Positions 58,851 through 64,000 of a DNA stretch of 64,000 bases are shown here, in pieces (position 1 is the first letter of the stretch; the number at the start of each line of letters is the position of its first letter). A program made the position numbers and the translations under genes. Under the pieces are notes generated by a model that was given only the letters and a program-made list of their open reading frames with translations, ran no database searches and was not told the origin of the DNA. The DNA comes from Populus alba. Taxonomy: Eukaryota > Streptophyta > Magnoliopsida > Malpighiales > Salicaceae. The stretch is taken from the NCBI RefSeq assembly GCF_005239225.2, contig NC_133296.1, positions 14,880,001 through 14,944,000 of the forward strand, in the 5' to 3' direction.

Positions 58851-61090
58851 ATATATAAACCTAGCATTATAAATAAAGAGACCGTTTGACTTGGTAGCTT
58901 ATGTTTTTTTTTACCCAACAATAAAAAAAAAAAAATTGCTTGGGTAATTAAGTAATTTAAAACTCTATATATAATTATATTTCAAATTTTGTTTTTGTTG
59001 AAGGTATAATAATCTGCTTTTTATTCATGATGACATGCTTTTTATTTAATTTACATATAAAAATTTATTTTATAATAATTTTAATCAAACACATCTTTTA
59101 TAAAATTATACAAAATATATAATTTTTTTAAATTTATTTTTAAAAAAGCTTTTACACTACCAAGCAAATATGCAAAGTCCGAAAGTAAGTTCGTGCCATG
59201 GGAGGACGAGTTTAAAATACACAAAGAAAGGTCTTTCTTCCTCCATCTACTTAGAGAAATTCAGATTCAAGCACTTAATTTTGAGAAGATATTACATACT
59301 TACCACCTAGCTAAAATCTTTGGAGATCGGTAATATTTTTCTTTCTCTAATATTTCAACTCCAAAAGTGTGTTTGTTTTTGGATTCAATAAACATTTTTT
59401 AAATTTAGAATTTTTTTACTTTAAATTAATTTTTTTTATGATTTTAGATTATTTAAATATGCTGATATTAAAAATAAAATAAATAAATAAATATTATTTT
59501 AATATATTTTTAAATAAAAAAATATTAAAAAAACGATTGATAGATGAAGTATTTTAAACACTACCTAAGTGAATAACCAATTAGGTGCCTATAAAAGATA
59601 TGGAGGGTTGGCGGAATAAATTACTCTTGCTACTTAAATTTCAATGGCCGTGCAATGATAAAGAGAATATTGTATTGTTTTCAAGTGGCGTTATTGAGTA
59701 TGTTGCCTAATGATTGATAAGATCTCAGAAAACACATGTACACTTGCTCCGGCCAGAAAGCGGTGCTTCCAACATAATTTCCGGTGATAGGAAGTCACGG
59801 TAACGGAATTCTTTATGAATGTAGCTATGCGAATACGTTCATATGTTAATGGATGAGTATTCCATACAGTTTTTTTTTTTGAAAAAAAAACTGCATATGT
59901 TCATTTTATATTATGTTGAAATTTAATATAAAAAAATAGATTCATAGTTTATAGGAATGAAAGACTCTAATTTATATAATTAAAGAAGCTTTCATATCAT
60001 ATAAAAAATTATTAAATTGTGATGGGTTTGATTTCTAAACCCTAAACATGTGGTCAATATGATAGGATTCATTACAAGGTATATAAGGATATACATTTAA
60101 ATTTTTAATGCCCTATGTAGCTCATCTAGGTATCTAGAATTCAAATGTAGATTACATTCTTTTAAGTTAGAGTATATCATATGATATTTACCTAGACTTG
60201 AAATGGATCTTTCAATTTTCTAAAAGCTTTATTGAGCAAGCATACTGAGATGTTTATCTTTGAGTTAAATATGAGATATCTATAGAGTCAAACATCACAA
60301 CACTTTTATATAAAAAGACTAGGTAAATATAAAATGATTAAATCGTGATTAGTCATTTTATTGTGAATTTTTATAGATTTAAATCGTGATTAGTTAAACA
60401 TACGTTGAAGCCAACCATTCGATTTTGGTGCATTAATCAAATACGTCTTCATATGTTTAACATAATCAATTATATTAAAGTATTCTATATTTATAAATTA
60501 TCCATGATCAACACAAGTTTTAAGAACCTTGTACTCATTAATTCTTATGGGTTAACACAATTAATAATGCATTTTTGTCAATAAATTGTAATTCATTTGA
60601 TATTAATATCCTTGTTTTTTAAAGATTTAGAATTCGAATCTCTCTTTATATATATATATATATATAGTAGCTATGTAAGGGTGATAAATTAATTAACTAA
60701 ATTAACCCGAATATTTATAAAACTAGACCTAAAATTAACCAAATTAAATGAATTTTTTTGCATTTATTGTATAATTTCAATTAGATTGTTTTTAAAAGAT
60801 CAATTTATATTGATTTCAGTTTTATATTTTAGAAAAACAAAACCCACATAATCAAATTGAACCAGATGGAAAAACGAACTAAACCAAACAAAACTAAAAA
60901 AACTCAGACCCATTCTTGGTCCATAATAAATTTGCGTACGCGAGTGAAACATTAGGAATATTGAAGGTCTTGTCTTCTGCCACCAAAAACTTCAAAAAAA
61001 TAAAAAATTAATGATAATCCATCCACTGTTTTTAAAGGCTCATCACTTTCGGTGAAAGGGAATCATTCAAGAATATGAAATAAAGAAATT
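58851..61090. other. AT-rich intergenic DNA
   Basis: No gene is seen. (TA)n at 60647-60664. 59640-59850 is less AT-rich but has no usable frame. 60700-60900 shows AACCAAATTAAAT-type repeats. Confidence 0.45.
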
Positions 61091-63340
61091 TTCTATAAGA
61101 TCCTTCCTCTGTTTTTTGTCTTTCTAAAGTCAACATTGCAACGGTTTCTTTGAAAAGTCGGTGTAAATCGGCACGTGTCGGCGGTCCACCCACCCACCCA
61201 CCTCATCATCATCATTTTCTTTTTCTTTCCTTGTCTCTTTGTATTTTTCCAAGTTCGACACTTCAGAAAGAAAGAGAACATTAGAAAGAGAACACTAATT
61301 GCGTGTATTTTAAAACAATATTTTTTTATTAAAAAATATATATATTTTTTTTAAATCAGTATATCAAAAAACACTATAAATTATATATATTAATTTGATA
61401 TTTTTTCAATGCAAATATATTTTTTTAAAAAAATCTAAATTAAAAAACTACCGTGTCTCTAAACGAAACCTAAGGTTTTTTTTTTAGTTTTTGAAAGAAT
61501 AGTTTTTGAGATTAACCTAATTAATAAATATATGATCTTAATTTAACATAAAAAAATTATTTTAATTTAAAAATTTGAATTGTTAAGTAAAACTTCAAAA
61601 ATGATGTTATATTATTCTAATACATCATAAAAGTTTTTTAAACTTAAAATTTACATAAATTATTTATTAACTTGTGCTTGACTTTATTAATTTAATTATC
61701 TAAAATAGGTTGATGAGATTCGTAATAATCATTATAAATAAAAAATTAACTTAAACTGTTAAATAATTAAGAACATATAAATAATTTTATATTATTTTCT
61801 AATATTTAAGAGTATAAGATTATAAGAAAGAATGTAAATGAGTTTTTTGTTGCTTGATAAGAAAATAAATGTATTAACTCTCATATATATATATATATAT
61901 TAAAGGATGCATCATCGATACAAAGAAATGTTTTTAGACATGAGTATCGGTTACAAAATGGAGTCAATTCCAAGATAGCAGCACATTGCTCTTTAAAATA
62001 AACTTTAAAGATGGAAAAATATCAAGCCACCTTCGCTTAGTGACCAAGACAGGAAAAGCTTTCTTTTGAAGTTGGTGACTCAAGTGATGAACACGTGGTT
62101 CCCATTCCATGATTGTGGCTACATCAATATCTATCTCGAGAACTTAAAATTTTAGAAAAAATCAAGATCTTTACTGGCTCCTAGAGCCATTGAAGAACAT
62201 GGAGACAATTTCGAAATCTCTTTCTTCTCGCCCTCTCTACTCAATTTCAGAGACACATGCATGAACATGTCATGGAGTTTGTGATAGAACCTTTTGACAT
62301 TTGCTGACAAAGGGAAACATGCATGAGTATCTTTCAAACTATTGGACTCCTTTCACTTGCATAATTCCTTGGCACCATCATACTTTGGCTGACACGAAGG
62401 CAACCACGCTCCCTCTAAATCATTTTATAGCTCGGTGATTGATTGCTTTGAAGTTTATTTCCATATCAATTCATGCAATTATGTGTTTATAATGTGATTT
62501 AGAGTGTTTTCTTTAGATTTGTCTTTTAATTTTTAACATTAAGACATTAAAATCACAAGAAAAACACTTGAAACAATATTAATTTGAATTTTCTTACGTG
62601 AAAAACAAGGTTGAATCATGAAAACAAACATTATTTTATAGCAAGCATATTCATGTTCATCATCAAGGGTAATAATAGAACAAAAATAAAAAATAAATTG
62701 ATAAATAAATAATGTTACTAATCCAGTAGTGATCAGTTGATTAAAGATTTTTTGTAGCTTCATATCCTAAAAAAATTTATCATAAAAAAATTATTAAGAC
62801 TTTATTTAATCTATAATATAATCAGTTGAGTTCAATCAAATTTGAAGAGGCGTTTTGTATATTCCATACTTGGCATTAATTTGAACCAGTCATGTATTTC
62901 GGCATAAAATTCTTTATTAATCAACTAATGGACTCTAAATGGAGATCATCCAAAGCTGATTCTTCACTAAATAATTTTTATTTCATGTAGTCAACACGTA
63001 TTTTCATTGGTTCCTGCCTCCCTCTTTGTCTGTGAGCTGGAATGCCCGACTCAAAAAAATCTTGGTTGTTACAAGAAAGGGACTGCACCAGCCTAGAAAA
63101 ATCCCTAAATTATAAAAGAAAAAAAATTGGACATGATTTATCGAAACAAAATCAATTTAATTTCAAGTGTAAGACTCAAGATTTGAAATATCACCTCTGT
63201 AATGGGGAAATCAGTAAAGGGATTAATAGATATAAATTTGGAAGAACTATTAATTTGTTGCATAGACATGTAAATTAATTTATAGCTAAGAGACTCTGCT
63301 TCAGCAGCCTCTTTTATGCATGTTTTTTTTTTTTTTTCAT
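61091..63340. other. Intergenic DNA with short frames only
   Basis: A (CCCA)n-type run at 61188-61202 and CATCATCAT after it. (TA)n at 61884-61899. Short frames at 62152-62337 and 63042-63278 carry no recognised domain. I do not call a gene. Confidence 0.4.
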
Positions 63341-64000
63341 AGTTATAAACTTAATTTAATGGCTAACTTGAGGCAAGGCACGGGTTATTATTAAAAAAAA
63401 TTAACCTGGAACAATTCTTATTTTTCTTAAAAAAAAGTTTAAAACAATATGATTTTAATTAAAATAATCAATGAGTTGAAAACTGAACTTTGATCAGGTC
63501 AGATCTAGGCCGATAAAATCATTAAGTCAACCTTGGTTTGTTTTTTTACTAAATATATTGAGTTTTTTCTTTTATTTTTTTTACAATCCGAATAATTTTA
63601 GATCATAGATTTATTGAGACTTAGATTGGGTTAAATTTTATAACTATGTTTTTTTGTATTTAAAATTAAAAATTCATATACGCTTCAATTTTCTTTCTCA
63701 AAAGGAAAATAAAAAAAAATGAAAACTTTTTTTTCTTAATCAATTTGTAAAGACTAGTGGGTGATACACGGCAAATATTTCACATCATATGTTAGCTATA
63801 ATGGTAATGTGATTATCAAATAGATCATTTCCAATATATATATTAGCTAAAGCACTTTAATTCAGATGCAAAGTGGAGATTAACACATAGCTCTAATCGT
63901 GAGAGTACTTAACCAATTAATCACATAAATAGCTCTTAAAATAGCTAAGGAAGTGCTTATTACTAATTACAAGAGGGTGACTTTTCGATTCGCCATTGGT
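63341..64000. other. Intergenic DNA with possible CCGGGT-type relict
   Basis: 63360-63660 has CACGGGTTATTATT, GATCAGGTCAGATCTAGGCC and AAGTCAACCTTGG. These recall the repeats at 30.1 and 58.6 kb and the T-rich repeat at 47.1 kb, but too weakly to define an element. No gene is seen to the window end. Confidence 0.35.

Noticed and set aside
63042..63278. Open frame of 78 codons near the right end
   Set aside because: No recognisable domain, Lys/Asn-rich composition typical of AT-rich DNA, and no supporting gene structure.

Overview
The window looks like nuclear DNA of a woody eudicot, most probably Salicaceae (Populus type). This rests on AT-rich intergenic DNA, split genes with GT-AG introns, plant-only families, plant retroelements and poplar-like dispersed repeats; the genus is my inference and not proven by the sequence.

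Layout. (1) 1-3705: an ankyrin/PGG-type membrane protein gene on the minus strand. (2) 5022-11885: a broken tandem copy of that gene and its 3' flank, split by a complete but decayed Ty3/gypsy chromovirus (5104-10289) with both LTRs, primer-binding site, polypurine tract and a near-perfect target duplication. (3) 11.9-22.9 kb: a gene-poor repeat zone with a duplicated exon-like fragment, a roughly 1.6 kb tandem array of hairpin-forming units, an AAAACACTTTCC repeat, a MULE transposase remnant and a TIR-like element. (4) 23062-25317: a LanC-like (GCR2-like) gene with an in-frame stop 29 codons before the family's normal end. (5) 26625-32862: two tandem soluble epoxide hydrolase genes (minus), with an orphan first exon, a copia RT remnant and a CCGGGT-rich inverted-repeat element between them. 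(6) 34916-37035: a polyol/monosaccharide transporter (minus). (7) 40605-43678: an STA1/PRP6-type U5 snRNP splicing factor (plus). (8) 48008-50381: NADPH:protochlorophyllide oxidoreductase (minus) with a G-box upstream. (9) 55356-56759: an AP2/ERF factor of the ERF053/054 (DREB A-6) type (minus). (10) 57.5-64 kb: AT-rich DNA with no gene I can support.

The genes do not form a pathway; they are ordinary plant genes plus two local tandem families. From memory, the order LanC-like, polyol transporter 4, ERF053-like resembles Arabidopsis At2g20770, At2g20780 and At2g20880, which suggests conserved microsynteny. The splicing-factor and transporter genes each carry several single-base indels, mostly in or next to short A or T runs, but are otherwise intact and full length once these are allowed for. 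Consensus errors in the assembly explain this better than gene decay. I did not find a convincing new functional system. The most unusual unexplained structure is the hairpin array at 13.8-15.65 kb.
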